A stretch of DNA of 64,000 bases from Rhizobium sp. SEMIA4064 (GCF_003025035.1 NZ_PYJN01000006.1:124001-188000); one strand, 5' to 3'. Numbered from the stretch's first letter, positions 43,697 through 53,150 are shown. Notes: generated from the sequence alone by a model not told the origin. Translations and numbers: made by a program.

Positions 43697-44248
43697 ATGT
43701 ATATTATTTTGGCGATCATCGTTCTGATCGCGCTTTACGCCGTCCTCACCTATAACGGCCTCGTTCGCGCGCGTCAGGTGGCCGAGGAGGCTTGGTCCGG
43801 CATCGATGTGCAGCTCAAGCGCCGCGCTGATCTCATTCCGAATCTGGTCGAGACGGTCAAAGGCTATGCCGGCCATGAGAACCAGACGTTGAGGGAAGTT
43901 GTCGAGGCACGCAGCAGAGCTCAGGCAGTGCCTGCAGGGGATGTTGCCGGCCGCGCTGTTGCCGAAGGTGTGCTCGGGCAGGCGCTCGGTCGCCTGATGG
44001 TTGTCTCCGAAGCCTATCCTGACCTCAAGGCCAATGTCGGCTTCGTCGAGTTGCAGCAATCCCTGGAAACGACGGAAAACGAGATCCAGATGTCGCGGCG
44101 CTACTACAACGGTGCAGCCCGCGATCTCAACGTCAAGGTCGAGAGCTTTCCCAACAATCTGCTCGCCGGCCCTTTCGGTTTCACCAAGCGCGCCTTCTTC
44201 GAAATCACCAACGAGACGGACCGTGCTGTTCCATCGGTCAAGTTCTAA
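43697..44248 (+). CDS. LemA-family protein
   Basis: 183 residues from the ATG at 43697; an in-frame ATG at 43661 would add 12 residues. One N-terminal membrane helix (MYIILAIIVLIALYAVLTYN) is followed by the LemA helical domain: WSGIDVQLKRRADLIPNLVE, VKGYAGHENQTLREVVEARS, YPDLKANVGFVELQQSLETT, RRYYNGAARDLNVKVESFPN. Function is unsettled. LemA is usually paired with a DUF2207 membrane protein, which is found here two genes downstream. Confidence 0.93.
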   Translation: MYIILAIIVLIALYAVLTYNGLVRARQVAEEAWSGIDVQLKRRADLIPNLVETVKGYAGHENQTLREVVEARSRAQAVPAGDVAGRAVAEGVLGQALGRLMVVSEAYPDLKANVGFVELQQSLETTENEIQMSRRYYNGAARDLNVKVESFPNNLLAGPFGFTKRAFFEITNETDRAVPSVKF

Positions 44249-44335
44249 GATTCCTTCTATCGGTTTTGCATTCCAGGCGGTAAAGGAAGCCGACCGCAGG
44301 CCATTGGCCGCTTTCTGGACTGACCAAAGAGATTG

Positions 44336-45592
44336 ATGATGGGTAGAGCCAAACTCACGATTATCCCCCCCGGCAAGCCGCTTATCGGACGCGCCATGCC
44401 GCCGGGGTCGAAGTCGATCACCAACCGCGCGCTGCTGCTCGCCGGCCTCGCCAAGGGAACCAGCCGGCTGACGGGTGCGCTGAAGAGCGACGATACGCGT
44501 TATATGGCCGAAGCGCTGCGGGCCATGGGCGTTGCGATCGACGAGCCCGACGACACCACGTTCATCGTCACCGGCGATGGCAAACTCAAGTCGCCGGCCG
44601 CGCCGCTGTTTCTCGGCAATGCCGGCACCGCGACCCGCTTCCTGACCGCCGCCGCTGCTCTGGTTGACGGGAAGGTCGTGGTCGATGGCGATGCACATAT
44701 GCGCAAGCGGCCGATCGGCCCGCTGGTTGACGCCCTGCGCTCCCTGGGCATTGATGCCTCGGCCGAGACCGGCTGCCCGCCCGTGACCGTCAACGGCACG
44801 GGCCGTTTCGAGGCGAGCCGGGTTGAGATCGATGGCGGCCTCTCCAGCCAGTATGTCTCGGCGCTGCTGATGATGGCGGCCGGCGGCGATCGCCCGGTCG
44901 ATGTCGTGCTGCTTGGCGAACATATCGGCGCTCTCGGCTATATCGATCTGACGGTTGCCGCCATGCGTGCCTTCGGCGCCAAGGTGGAGCGCGTCAGCGC
45001 CGTTGCCTGGCGGGTTCAGCCGACTGGCTATCACGCAGCCGATTTCCATATCGAGCCGGATGCATCGGCCGCGACCTATCTCTGGGCGGCGGAAGTGCTG
45101 TCCGGCGGGAAGATCGATCTCGGCACGCCGGCGAGCGAATTCTCGCAGCCGGACGCCCGCGCCTATGACATGATCTCGCAGTTTCCGCATCTCCCCGCCG
45201 TCATCGACGGATCGCAGATGCAGGACGCCATTCCGACGCTCGCTGTCCTTGCCGCTTTCAACGAAACGCCGGTGCGTTTCGTCGGCATCGCCAATCTCCG
45301 GGTCAAGGAGTGCGATCGCGTCCGGGCGCTGTCGAGCGGCCTGTCGCGCATCGTTCCCGGCCTCGGCACCGAGGAAGGCGACGATCTGATTGTCGCCTCC
45401 GACCCGAGCCTTGCCGGCAAGACGCTGCCGGCCGAGATCGACAGCTTCGCCGATCACCGCATCGCCATGAGCTTTGCGCTGGCCGGGCTGAAGATCGACG
45501 GCATCACCATTCTCGACCCCGATTGCGTCGCCAAGACCTTCCCGGCCTATTGGAACGTCCTTGCGTCACTGGGAGTTGCCTGCGACGACTGA
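44336..45592 (+). CDS. aroA: EPSP synthase (3-phosphoshikimate 1-carboxyvinyltransferase), class I-like
   Basis: 418 residues from the ATG at 44336 (44339 also possible). It transfers enolpyruvate from PEP to shikimate 3-phosphate. All core residues are visible: PPGSKSITNRALL, LGNAGTATRFL, the SSQYVSALL triad, PDASAATYLWA, MQDAIPTLAVLA, LRVKECDRVRAL and FADHRIAMSFAL, then CVAKTFPAYW. The loop usually written GTAMRPL in class I enzymes reads GTATRFL here, so the Pro linked to glyphosate binding is Phe102. It sits between lemA and DUF2207, away from other shikimate genes; the usual aroA-cmk-rpsA locus is not in the window, so it may be a second copy. Confidence 0.9.
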   Translation: MMGRAKLTIIPPGKPLIGRAMPPGSKSITNRALLLAGLAKGTSRLTGALKSDDTRYMAEALRAMGVAIDEPDDTTFIVTGDGKLKSPAAPLFLGNAGTATRFLTAAAALVDGKVVVDGDAHMRKRPIGPLVDALRSLGIDASAETGCPPVTVNGTGRFEASRVEIDGGLSSQYVSALLMMAAGGDRPVDVVLLGEHIGALGYIDLTVAAMRAFGAKVERVSAVAWRVQPTGYHAADFHIEPDASAATYLWAAEVLSGGKIDLGTPASEFSQPDARAYDMISQFPHLPAVIDGSQMQDAIPTLAVLAAFNETPVRFVGIANLRVKECDRVRALSSGLSRIVPGLGTEEGDDLIVASDPSLAGKTLPAEIDSFADHRIAMSFALAGLKIDGITILDPDCVAKTFPAYWNVLASLGVACDD

Positions 45593-45673
45593 TGCCGCCC
45601 CAACGGGAGGCGCGTAAATATATCGGCATGTGCGGCATCCTGAATGGGGTGCCGTCGGATCGCAGGAGCTGTG

Positions 45674-47611
45674 ATGACGCGTTGGCTTTCCGGACTCTCT
45701 ATCGCCTTGCTCCTGCTGTTTTCCGCATCGATCGCGTCAGCCGCCGAAGTCATCAACGCTTTCGATCAGGCGATTATTCTCGATCGCGACGGCTCAATGC
45801 GTGTCACCGAGACAATTACGGTGAACGCGGAAGGCCGCGCCATCCGTCGCGGCATATTCCGGGATTTTCCGCTGACTTTTGTCGATTCTGCGGGCCGCCA
45901 GGCGCAGGTGGATTTTAATGTTGTCTCTGTCGAACGCGATGGACAGCCGGAAGATTGGCACAAGGAGCAGATCGAGGGCGGGGAACGCATTTATATCGGA
46001 AATGCCGATCGGATCATAAACCGTGGCCAGCACGTCTACCGCATCGTCTACACCACCGATCGCCAGATCCGCTATTTTGACGATCACGACGAGCTCTATT
46101 GGAACGTCACCGGTAATGGCTGGCAATTTCCGATCCTTCACGTCTCGGCCACCGCTACGCTGCCGGACGGCGTGAAGCCGCAACAGCTTGCCTATTATAC
46201 CGGGCCGATCGGCGCGACCGGCCAGGACGCGAGCGCCAGCGCGCAGGCGGACAAGGTCATGTTCGTCACCACGCGGCCCTTGGCCCCGGCCGAAGGTTTG
46301 ACGATCGCCATCAGGCTGCCGAAGGACGCGATTGCGGCGCCGAGCAGCAGCCAACAATGGCATTGGTTCATAACCGATCATATAGACGCGATCATCGCCA
46401 TCGGCGGTTTGATATTGGTATTCGCCTACTATCTCCGCAGTTGGATCGCCGTCGGCCGTGATCCCCCACGCGGTGTGATGGTCCCGCGCTGGGACCCGCC
46501 GGACGGTATTTCGCCGGCGTTGGTCAACTACATCGACAACAGAGGTTTTTCCGGTGCGGGCTGGACGGCGCTGTCGGCGACGGCGATCGATCTTGCTGTG
46601 CACGGCTATGTTATTCTCGACAATCTGAAGGAAAAGGTGGTCATTCGCCCGACCGGCAAGGCAGGCAGCGATCTCAGCGGCGGCGACAAAGTGCTCATGC
46701 AGGCCGTCGGCCCATTTTCCCCGCTTGTCATCGACAAGGCGAATGGCGAGGCGGTAAAGCAGCTTGGCTCGACATTCCGCAGCGCCATCGAGCGCGATCA
46801 TCGCGGCGAATATTACAAAGCTAATGCGCTCTACGTGATTGCCGGCATTGCCTTGTCGGTCCTCATCCTTGCTGCGATCGTGATTTTCGGTCGCTTGCAC
46901 GAGAATGCGCTGCCTCTCATCATCGTGCCCGGCTTCCTGTCGATTGTGGTGACGATCTTTGCCGGCACGATCGGCCGCAGGTTTCGCCGTCATGATGCCG
47001 GTCTTGGACGGCGAATTCTTTCCGTTCTGATCGCAGCTTTCTTTGGCTTTCTGTTCGTCTCGGCTGCGGTCGGCGGCTTGGCTGCCGCCGTCGTCCCCTT
47101 GTGGGAGGCGGGTGAACTGCCTCTGCTCGCCGGCATCGTCGGCATTTTCGCGCTCAACGTCGTCTTCTTTTTCCTGATGGGGGCGCCGACGCCGCTCGGG
47201 CGCAAGATGATGGATGGCATCGCGGGGCTACGGCAATATCTGACGCTTGCCGAACGCGACCGGATGAACATGCAGGGCGCGCCGCAGATGTCGCCGCAGC
47301 ATTTCGAAAAGCTGTTGCCCTATGCGGTCGCGCTCGGCGTCGAAAAGCCTTGGTCGAGCGCCTTCGAGACCTGGCTCGCCACCGCTGCGGGTGCGGCCGC
47401 GGCCGCCTATGCGCCGGCCTGGTATTCCGGTGATTTCCATCCAGGCAATATCGGCGGCACGATCGGCGATTTTTCCTCCTCCATGGCATCCACCATCGCC
47501 TCCACCATTCCCGCGCCGGTCTCCAGCTCGTCCTCAGCCTTTTCGGGCGGCGGCGATGGCGGCGGCTCCTCCGGCGGCGGTGGAGGCGGCGGAGGCGGGG
47601 GTGGGTGGTAG
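45674..47611 (+). CDS. DUF2207 membrane protein
   Basis: 645 residues from the ATG at 45674 (AGGAG upstream). A signal peptide (LSGLSIALLLLFSASIASAA) leads into the extracytoplasmic DUF2207 domain (about 25-240, with AIRRGIFRDFPLTF and ELYWNVTGNGWQFPI). Membrane helices follow at about 245-263, 385-405, 415-430, 450-480 and 490-510, then a cytoplasmic part and an extremely Gly-rich tail ending GGGGGW, which is usual for the family. It is the typical partner of LemA. Confidence 0.9.
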   Translation: MTRWLSGLSIALLLLFSASIASAAEVINAFDQAIILDRDGSMRVTETITVNAEGRAIRRGIFRDFPLTFVDSAGRQAQVDFNVVSVERDGQPEDWHKEQIEGGERIYIGNADRIINRGQHVYRIVYTTDRQIRYFDDHDELYWNVTGNGWQFPILHVSATATLPDGVKPQQLAYYTGPIGATGQDASASAQADKVMFVTTRPLAPAEGLTIAIRLPKDAIAAPSSSQQWHWFITDHIDAIIAIGGLILVFAYYLRSWIAVGRDPPRGVMVPRWDPPDGISPALVNYIDNRGFSGAGWTALSATAIDLAVHGYVILDNLKEKVVIRPTGKAGSDLSGGDKVLMQAVGPFSPLVIDKANGEAVKQLGSTFRSAIERDHRGEYYKANALYVIAGIALSVLILAAIVIFGRLHENALPLIIVPGFLSIVVTIFAGTIGRRFRRHDAGLGRRILSVLIAAFFGFLFVSAAVGGLAAAVVPLWEAGELPLLAGIVGIFALNVVFFFLMGAPTPLGRKMMDGIAGLRQYLTLAERDRMNMQGAPQMSPQHFEKLLPYAVALGVEKPWSSAFETWLATAAGAAAAAYAPAWYSGDFHPGNIGGTIGDFSSSMASTIASTIPAPVSSSSSAFSGGGDGGGSSGGGGGGGGGGGW

Positions 47612-47616
47612 TTGAT

Positions 47617-47666
47617 CACCTCCCCCTTGAGGGGGGAGGTCGCCGCGAAGCGGCGGGTGGGGGTGA
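47617..47666 (-). repeat. GC-rich palindromic repeat (REP-like), copy A
   Basis: CACCTCCCCCTTGAGGGGGG then AGGTCGCCGCGAAGCGGCGG and GTGGGGGTGA. It is inverted relative to copies B and C and begins 5 bp after the DUF2207 stop, where it could fold into a terminator-like hairpin. Confidence 0.75.
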
Positions 47667-47696
47667 CAATTGCTTGGCTGCGGAGCTAGCCGCGAT

Positions 47697-47742
47697 CACC
47701 CCACCCCGGCCTGCGGCCGACCCTCCCCCTCAAGGGGAGGGT
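47697..47742 (+). repeat. GC-rich palindromic repeat (REP-like), copy B
   Basis: TCACCCCACCCCGGCCTGCG then GCCGACCCTCCCCCTCAAGG and GGAGGGTG. Together with copy A it forms a long imperfect inverted repeat (REP doublet) upstream of the DUF559 gene. Confidence 0.75.
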
Positions 47743-47790
47743 GTCTGTCGCGATGTATTAGTTTCGGTATTTCAGCAGATCGGAGATCCC

Positions 47791-48246
47791 GTGCCCAAAA
47801 AGCCCTCCAAACTGGATCGCTTTAAAGTTGCCAATAGCCGGTGCTTGCGCGCAGGTTCGACTGATGCGGAAACCAAGCTCTGGAAGCATTTGTGGCGCAT
47901 CCCCATTGAAGGCACGCATTTTCGGCGGCAGGTTCCAATTGGGCGTTATTTTGCTGATTTCGCCTGTCATCAGATAGGTTTGATTATCGAGCTTGACGGC
48001 AGCCAGCATGCAGAAGATGCGGCAAGACGTTATGATGCTCAGCGAACGGCATATCTTGAAAGCCAAGGCTATCATGTCATCCGATTCTGGAATGCTGAAG
48101 TCATGGATGAGATCGAGGCTGTTCTGGACACGATATTTGCCATTGTGCAGCAGCGACAAATTTTGCTAGCAGAGGCCGACCATTTTCACCCCACTCCGGC
48201 ACGCCGTGCCGACCCTCTCTCTCAAGGGGAGGGTGAGGAACCTTGA
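47791..48246 (+). CDS. DUF559 (Vsr-like) endonuclease-domain protein
   Basis: 151 residues from a GTG at 47791 with GGAG 5 bases upstream. The DUF559 domain of the PD-(D/E)XK/Vsr-like superfamily spans about residues 12-125: [16 protein letters not shown], then [37 protein letters not shown] and [13 protein letters not shown]. The acidic residues in FADF and IIELDGSQH are the expected metal ligands. The C-terminal residues [19 protein letters not shown] are encoded by repeat copy C. The gene lies between direct copies B and C and interrupts the stretch between DUF2207 and glyS. Role unknown; a nuclease tied to repeat spread is possible. Confidence 0.82.
   Translation: MPKKPSKLDRFKVANSRCLRAGSTDAETKLWKHLWRIPIEGTHFRRQVPIGRYFADFACHQIGLIIELDGSQHAEDAARRYDAQRTAYLESQGYHVIRFWNAEVMDEIEAVLDTIFAIVQQRQILLAEADHFHPTPARRADPLSQGEGEEP
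48186..48236 (+). repeat. GC-rich palindromic repeat (REP-like), copy C
   Basis: TCACCCCACTCCGGCACGCC then GTGCCGACCCTCTCTCTCAA and GGGGAGGGTGA, same orientation as copy B. It encodes the last residues of the DUF559 protein, and its GGGGAGGGTGAGGA end supplies the ribosome-binding region of glyS. Confidence 0.75.
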
Positions 48247-48247
48247 C

Positions 48248-50362
48248 ATGCCCGATCTCCTTCTCGAACTCCGCTCCGAGGAAATTCCTGCCCGTATGCA
48301 GCGCAAGGCTGCCGGCGACCTGAAGAAGCTCGTCACCGACGCGCTGGTCGAAGCGGGTTTGTCCTATGAGGGTGCGCGCGAATATTGGACGCCGCGGCGG
48401 CTGACGCTTGACATTCGCGGCCTGACGGCGCGCTCGGCTGATGTGCGCGAGGAGCGCAAGGGACCGCGCACGGATGCCAATGAAAAGGCGATCGAGGGCT
48501 TTCTGCGCGGCGCCGGCCTGTCTTCCATTTCGGAAGCGCAGGTAAGTAGCGACCCGAAGAAGGGCGATTTCTACGTTGCGGTCATTTCCAAGCCCGGCCG
48601 CGCCGCCGAGGAGATCGTCGCCGACGTCATGCCCGGTATCATCCGCGATTTCCCCTGGCCGAAGTCGATGCGCTGGGGCAAGGCGTCGGCCAAGCCCGGC
48701 TCGCTGCGCTGGGTGCGCCCGCTGCAGTCGATCGTCTGTCTCTTCGGCACCGAGCATGAAGAAACCGCAGTCATCCCCTTCGAGATCGACGGTATCATCG
48801 CTTCGAATGTGACCTACGGCCACCGTTTCCATGCGCCGCAGGCGATCACCGTCAAGCGTTTCGATGACTACGTCTCCAGCCTGGAGAAGGCGAAGGTCAT
48901 TCTCGATGCCGAGCGCCGCAAGGACATCATTCTGCACGATGCCCGTGATGTCGCCTTTGCCAATGGCCTGGAGCTTGTCGAGGACGAGGGCCTGCTGGAA
49001 GAGGTTTCCGGCCTCGTGGAATGGCCGCAGGTGCTGATGGGCTCCTTCGAGGAGGATTACCTGTCGATCCCCTCAGAAATCATCCGTCTCACGATCAAGA
49101 CCAACCAGAAGTGCTTCGTCACCCGACCGCAGGTCGGCGAGACGCTGTCCAACCGTTTCATCCTCGTCTCCAATATCCAGGCGACGGATGGCGGCAAGGA
49201 GATCATCCACGGCAATGGCAAGGTCGTGCGCGCCCGCCTTTCCGACGCACTGCATTTCTGGAAGCGCGACCAGGGTGACCTGCCGGATCTCGAAACGCTG
49301 GAAGCCTCCGCGGTCAAATTCGGCCTCGATCTGAAAAAGCCGCTCGACCAGCGCATGGCGAAGCTCGACGCGCTGAACGTCACCTTCCATGCCAAACTCG
49401 GCAGCCAGGGCGAACGTGTTGCCCGCATTCGTGCGTTGGCATCCGAGCTTGCGAAAATTACCGGCGCCGATCCGGCCAAGGTCGATCGCGCCGCGATCCT
49501 CGCCAAGGCCGATCTGCGCACCGAAGCCGTTGGCGAATTCCCCGAGCTTCAGGGCCTCATGGGCCGCAAATATGCAGCGCTGCAGGGCGAAGACGCGTCC
49601 GTCGCTGCTGCGATCGAAGACCACTACAAGCCGCAGGGCCCATCCGATCGCGTGCCGGAGGATAAGGTGGCGATCACGGTCGCTCTCGCCGACAAGCTGG
49701 ACACGCTAATCGGCTTCTGGGCGATCGATGAAAAGCCGACGGGTTCGAAGGACCCGTTTGCGCTGCGCCGCGCGGCTTTGGGCGTGGTGAGGATTTTGCT
49801 GGAACGCAAGGTACGCCTACCGCTTCTGGCGACGACAAAGGACGTCGATCTCCTCGCCTTCTTCCACGATCGCCTCAAGGTCTATCTCCGCGATCAGGGC
49901 GCTCGTTACGACCTCATTGACTCCGTGCTGACGCCGGAAGCCGACGACCTCCTGATGGTCGCTCGCCGTGTCGAAGCGCTCACCGCTTTTATCACCTCGG
50001 AAGACGGCAAGAACCTGCTTGCAGGCACCAAGCGCGCCACGCAGCTTCTCGCTGCCGAGGAGAAGAAGGGCACCGTCGTTGCCGATGGCGTCTCCGAAAA
50101 CCTCTTGAAGCTCGATGCGGAAAAGGACCTCTTTGCCGCCATCACCAAAGCCTCCGCCGAGGCTTCCGATGCGATCGCCAAGGAAGATTTCCGCTCGGCC
50201 ATGGCAGCACTTTCCAAGCTGCGCGCGCCTGTTGACCGCTTCTTCGAAGACGTGCTCGTCAACGATGAAGACGCCGCCATCCGCGCCAATCGTCTGGCGC
50301 TGTTGCGGCTGATCCGCGAGGCGACGGGAACGGTCGCGGACTTCTCGAAGATCGCGGGGTAA
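48248..50362 (+). CDS. glyS: Glycyl-tRNA synthetase beta subunit
   Basis: 704 residues from the ATG at 48248, [20 protein letters not shown], the standard GlyS start; the earlier in-frame ATG at 48206 lies in the repeat. Landmarks are [25 protein letters not shown] near residue 140, [16 protein letters not shown] near 277, [16 protein letters not shown] near 505 and the C-terminal anticodon-binding DALR-like region. It works as alpha2beta2 with GlyQ. The start overlaps the DUF559 stop region by direct adjacency, so the two may be coupled. Confidence 0.96.
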   Translation: MPDLLLELRSEEIPARMQRKAAGDLKKLVTDALVEAGLSYEGAREYWTPRRLTLDIRGLTARSADVREERKGPRTDANEKAIEGFLRGAGLSSISEAQVSSDPKKGDFYVAVISKPGRAAEEIVADVMPGIIRDFPWPKSMRWGKASAKPGSLRWVRPLQSIVCLFGTEHEETAVIPFEIDGIIASNVTYGHRFHAPQAITVKRFDDYVSSLEKAKVILDAERRKDIILHDARDVAFANGLELVEDEGLLEEVSGLVEWPQVLMGSFEEDYLSIPSEIIRLTIKTNQKCFVTRPQVGETLSNRFILVSNIQATDGGKEIIHGNGKVVRARLSDALHFWKRDQGDLPDLETLEASAVKFGLDLKKPLDQRMAKLDALNVTFHAKLGSQGERVARIRALASELAKITGADPAKVDRAAILAKADLRTEAVGEFPELQGLMGRKYAALQGEDASVAAAIEDHYKPQGPSDRVPEDKVAITVALADKLDTLIGFWAIDEKPTGSKDPFALRRAALGVVRILLERKVRLPLLATTKDVDLLAFFHDRLKVYLRDQGARYDLIDSVLTPEADDLLMVARRVEALTAFITSEDGKNLLAGTKRATQLLAAEEKKGTVVADGVSENLLKLDAEKDLFAAITKASAEASDAIAKEDFRSAMAALSKLRAPVDRFFEDVLVNDEDAAIRANRLALLRLIREATGTVADFSKIAG

Positions 50363-50374
50363 GGCGAGGGCGCG

Positions 50375-50869
50375 ATGACTGGAAAAATTCTCGTCAGCGC
50401 CTGTCTCATGGGCCATGCCGTCCGCTATGACGGCCGTTCCAAGCCGCTTCTCCATCCGGCCATCGATCGCTGGCGCGAGGAGGGCAGGCTGGTGACGATC
50501 TGTCCGGAAATGTCCGCTGGCATGGTGGTACCGCGACCGCCGGCCGAAATTGCCGATGGCGCCACCGGCGAGGACGTGCTTGCCGGCCGCGCAAGCGTGA
50601 TGGAGATCACCGGCGGCGATGTCACGCAGGGATTTCTCCAGGCCGCCGAAAATGCACTGGCGCTCGCGCGGGAAACCGGCTGTCGCTACGCTTTACTGAT
50701 CGACGGAAGCCCATCCTGCGGTTCGGGCTTCATCTATGATGGCGCATTCTCCGGCGACCGGCATGCGGGTCATGGCGTCACGGCGGCTCTGCTGAAGCAG
50801 GCGGGCATCGAAGTCTATTCTGACAGCGAGATCGACAGGCTGGTCGAGCGGCTGGCGACGGCCGACTGA
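50375..50869 (+). CDS. DUF523 family protein
   Basis: 164 residues. The DUF523 signature is clear: KILVSACLMGHAVRYDGRSK at the start, TICPEMSAGMVVPRPPAEI, and LIDGSPSCGSGFIYDGAFSG. Conserved Cys residues occur in each motif (SACL, TICPE, PSCGSG), so a metal or Fe-S site is likely. Function is unknown. It begins 12 bp after glyS and ends at a bidirectional terminator. Confidence 0.88.
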   Translation: MTGKILVSACLMGHAVRYDGRSKPLLHPAIDRWREEGRLVTICPEMSAGMVVPRPPAEIADGATGEDVLAGRASVMEITGGDVTQGFLQAAENALALARETGCRYALLIDGSPSCGSGFIYDGAFSGDRHAGHGVTAALLKQAGIEVYSDSEIDRLVERLATAD

Positions 50870-50895
50870 GGCAACCATTCATAGCCAACAAAGAA

Positions 50896-50923
50896 AAACC
50901 GCCGGGTTTGCGCCCGGCGGTTT
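50896..50923. terminator. Bidirectional terminator, DUF523 gene / chemotaxis receptor
   Basis: AAACCGCCGGG-tttgcg-CCCGGCGGTTT, a perfect 11-bp stem with A and T flanks between two convergent genes. Confidence 0.85.
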
Positions 50924-50946
50924 GAGATAACCGTTGTCTTGCCGCC

Positions 50947-52761
50947 TTAAGCGGCGCGGCGGTTCTGTGTGGCCGGACGGCCGTCATTGACGCGGAAGCC
51001 GCGGATGAGCCCGAGCAGATCTTCGGTGTCGGCAGCGAGCGTTTCGGCCGATGCCGTCGTCTCTTCGGCCATGGCGGCGTTCTGCTGCGTGGCGGCGTCG
51101 AGCTGGTTCATCGAAGACGAGATCGAGCGCAGCGTCGTATCCTGTTCGGAGGCGCTGTGGGCGATCTTCGAGACGATCTCGTTGGCCGCCTTGATCTGGT
51201 CGGAGATGCGCTTCAGCGCTTCGCCGGCCTCGCCGACAAGGCGGACACCCTGGTCGACCTGGCCGGAGGAGCGGGCGATCTGGTCCTTGATCTCCTTGGC
51301 GGCGGCGGCAGAACGCTGCGCCAGTTCGCGCACTTCCTGGGCAACGACGGCAAAACCCTTGCCGGATTCGCCGGCACGGGCCGCCTCGACGCCGGCATTC
51401 AGCGCCAGAAGGTTGGTCTGGAAGGCGATCTCGTCGATGACGCCGATGATCTTGCTGATCTCTTCCGATGACTTTTCGATGCCGCTCATCGCATCGATCG
51501 CCTGGGCGACGACGGCGTCGCTGCGCGAGGCTTCGGTCGAGACGGCATGCACGCGTTTGCTCGCCTCATGGGCGCCTTCGGCGGTCTGGCGCACGGCGAC
51601 GGTCAGTTCGTCCAGCGCCGCCGAGGTTTCCTCGAGGCTGGCGGCCTGGCGTTCGGTGCGCTGCGACAGCTCGTTGGAGGCGCGGCGGATCTCTTCCTTG
51701 GAAACGCCGATGTCATTGCCCTTGGCATTGACCCGGCCCATGGCGGCTTCCAGATGCGACAGCGCCTCGTTGAAGTTGTTGCGCAGGCCGGCATAGCCGA
51801 TGCCGATATCGCCGCAGCGTACGGTCAGATCGCCCGCGGCCAGCGCTTCGAGCGCCCGGCCGATGGTGGAAACGACACGCGCCTGCTCATGCGCTTCGTC
51901 TTGCTGCTGGCGAAGGTTCTGTTCGCGCTCATTGCTGATTTCCAGCTCTTGTGCGGCCTGACGATCCGCCAGCGCATGGCGTTCGCGGACCTTCTCCTGC
52001 AGCGCCAGGGTGGCCTTGGCCATCAGGCCGATTTCGTTACGCATATCGGCATGCGGAATGACGATCTTCACGTCATCATCGGCCACCGCCTTGAGGGCGG
52101 TATGGACGTCGGCGAGCGGCTTGGTGATGCCACGGATGAAATAGAGGGCAGAACCGATGCCGACCAGGAAGACGATGCCGCAGATCAGCAGCGCATTCCA
52201 CATGGTTGCGCGAATCTGGACCTCGAGGTCGTCCAGGTAGACGCCGCAGCCGAGAACGATCTGCCAGGGTTCAAAGGCTAGTGAATAGCTGCCCTTCAGG
52301 AAAAGCTCGCCGTCGGGATGGCCGGGCTTGCCCCAGTAGTAGACTGTACGGCCGCCGCCCTTGATGCCCTTTTCGACCATTTCCTTGCTGAAATGTGTGC
52401 CGTTCTTGTCGACCTGGCCGGACATGTCCTTGCCGACATTGGCCGGGTTCGGATGAATGCGCATAATGGCGCTGTAGTCAAAGCCGAAGAGATAGCCCGA
52501 CGGCTGGAAGCTGACATGCGAGAGGATCTTGAAGGCCTCGGCCTGGGCGGCCTCATGCGTCATCTCACCGGATTTTTCGCGCTGATAATATTGATTCAGC
52601 ACCGAAATACCGGACTCGACCTGCGTGCGGAGCATGTCGAAACGGTCGTCATAGATGGAGTCTGCCTGCGACCGGATCTGGAAATAGGTCGCCACGGCAA
52701 AAGCGGCCATAAGCACGCCCAGAAGCGCGAAGAGTTGATGGGCGATCTTGAGATTCTTCAT
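50947..52761 (-). CDS. Methyl-accepting chemotaxis protein with sCache domain
   Basis: 604 residues from the ATG at 52761 (GAGG 5 bases upstream); the longer reading to 52884 adds a non-homologous leader. Helix 1 (HQLFALLGVLMAAFAVATYF) and helix 2 (ALLICGIVFLVGIGSALYFI, about 189-208) enclose a single Cache-type periplasmic sensor with GYLFGFDYSAIMRIHPNPAN. A HAMP domain follows, then a second HAMP-like segment and the signalling tip with EIAFQTNLLALNAGVEAARA and GFAVVAQEVRELAQRSA. There is no CheR-binding pentapeptide at the C-terminus. Cache ligands are often small carboxylates; the real one is unknown. Confidence 0.92.
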   Translation of the reverse strand: MKNLKIAHQLFALLGVLMAAFAVATYFQIRSQADSIYDDRFDMLRTQVESGISVLNQYYQREKSGEMTHEAAQAEAFKILSHVSFQPSGYLFGFDYSAIMRIHPNPANVGKDMSGQVDKNGTHFSKEMVEKGIKGGGRTVYYWGKPGHPDGELFLKGSYSLAFEPWQIVLGCGVYLDDLEVQIRATMWNALLICGIVFLVGIGSALYFIRGITKPLADVHTALKAVADDDVKIVIPHADMRNEIGLMAKATLALQEKVRERHALADRQAAQELEISNEREQNLRQQQDEAHEQARVVSTIGRALEALAAGDLTVRCGDIGIGYAGLRNNFNEALSHLEAAMGRVNAKGNDIGVSKEEIRRASNELSQRTERQAASLEETSAALDELTVAVRQTAEGAHEASKRVHAVSTEASRSDAVVAQAIDAMSGIEKSSEEISKIIGVIDEIAFQTNLLALNAGVEAARAGESGKGFAVVAQEVRELAQRSAAAAKEIKDQIARSSGQVDQGVRLVGEAGEALKRISDQIKAANEIVSKIAHSASEQDTTLRSISSSMNQLDAATQQNAAMAEETTASAETLAADTEDLLGLIRGFRVNDGRPATQNRRAA

Positions 52762-53150
52762 AATGCCTCGCAACAGGGTACGGTGAATACCGGCGCGGTA
52801 TTCTACCGCCTGTGCGATCGCCTGGGAGACCCCCAATACGCTTGCCGCTGCTCGAAATGACATGCTGCTGTCCGGTGCAAGCAAAGTCGCGCTTTATGTC
52901 TAAGAAAGTTTTAATCAAACCGCGCGATCAGAATTTAAGCGGATTTAATCAAGCGCTTAGTTGCATCGCAATAAATAATACTAACTGGCTTTCAAGTTTA
53001 TCCAGAATTGGCGGCAAAGTTTTATGCTTTGCTATACAAAACGAATGCGCCCCTGCTTCTCTTCAGGGGCGCATTGGTCCGCCTCGCGGCAGACCCCGTC
53101 GACCGAAACTTTGGCCGGGCGGGGCAGGGAACAGGGTCGAACGGCTATTG
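52762..53150. other. Intergenic region upstream of the chemotaxis receptor
   Basis: 389 bases between the receptor start and the stop of the small exported protein gene. It contains the strong hairpin at 53044-53075 and several TTAA half-sites (52914, 52935, 52947) without a proper TTAA-N7-TTAA pair. No gene is supported. Confidence 0.55.
53044..53075 (-). terminator. Strong hairpin terminator after the small exported protein gene
   Basis: AATGCGCCCCTG-8-base loop-CAGGGGCGCATT, a perfect 12-bp stem. On the minus strand it is followed by CGTTTTGT, a modest U-run. Confidence 0.75.

Noticed and set aside
43649..45457. 602-codon open frame antisense to lemA and aroA
   Set aside because: Shadow frame without motifs, covered by two well-supported genes on the plus strand.
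47617..48246. Classical insertion sequence or RAYT element
   Set aside because: No transposase or Y1-type HUH motif is encoded; only a DUF559 nuclease domain is found between the repeats.
52930..52962. CtrA box upstream of the chemotaxis receptor
   Set aside because: Only TTAA half-sites with spacing different from 7 bases are present.
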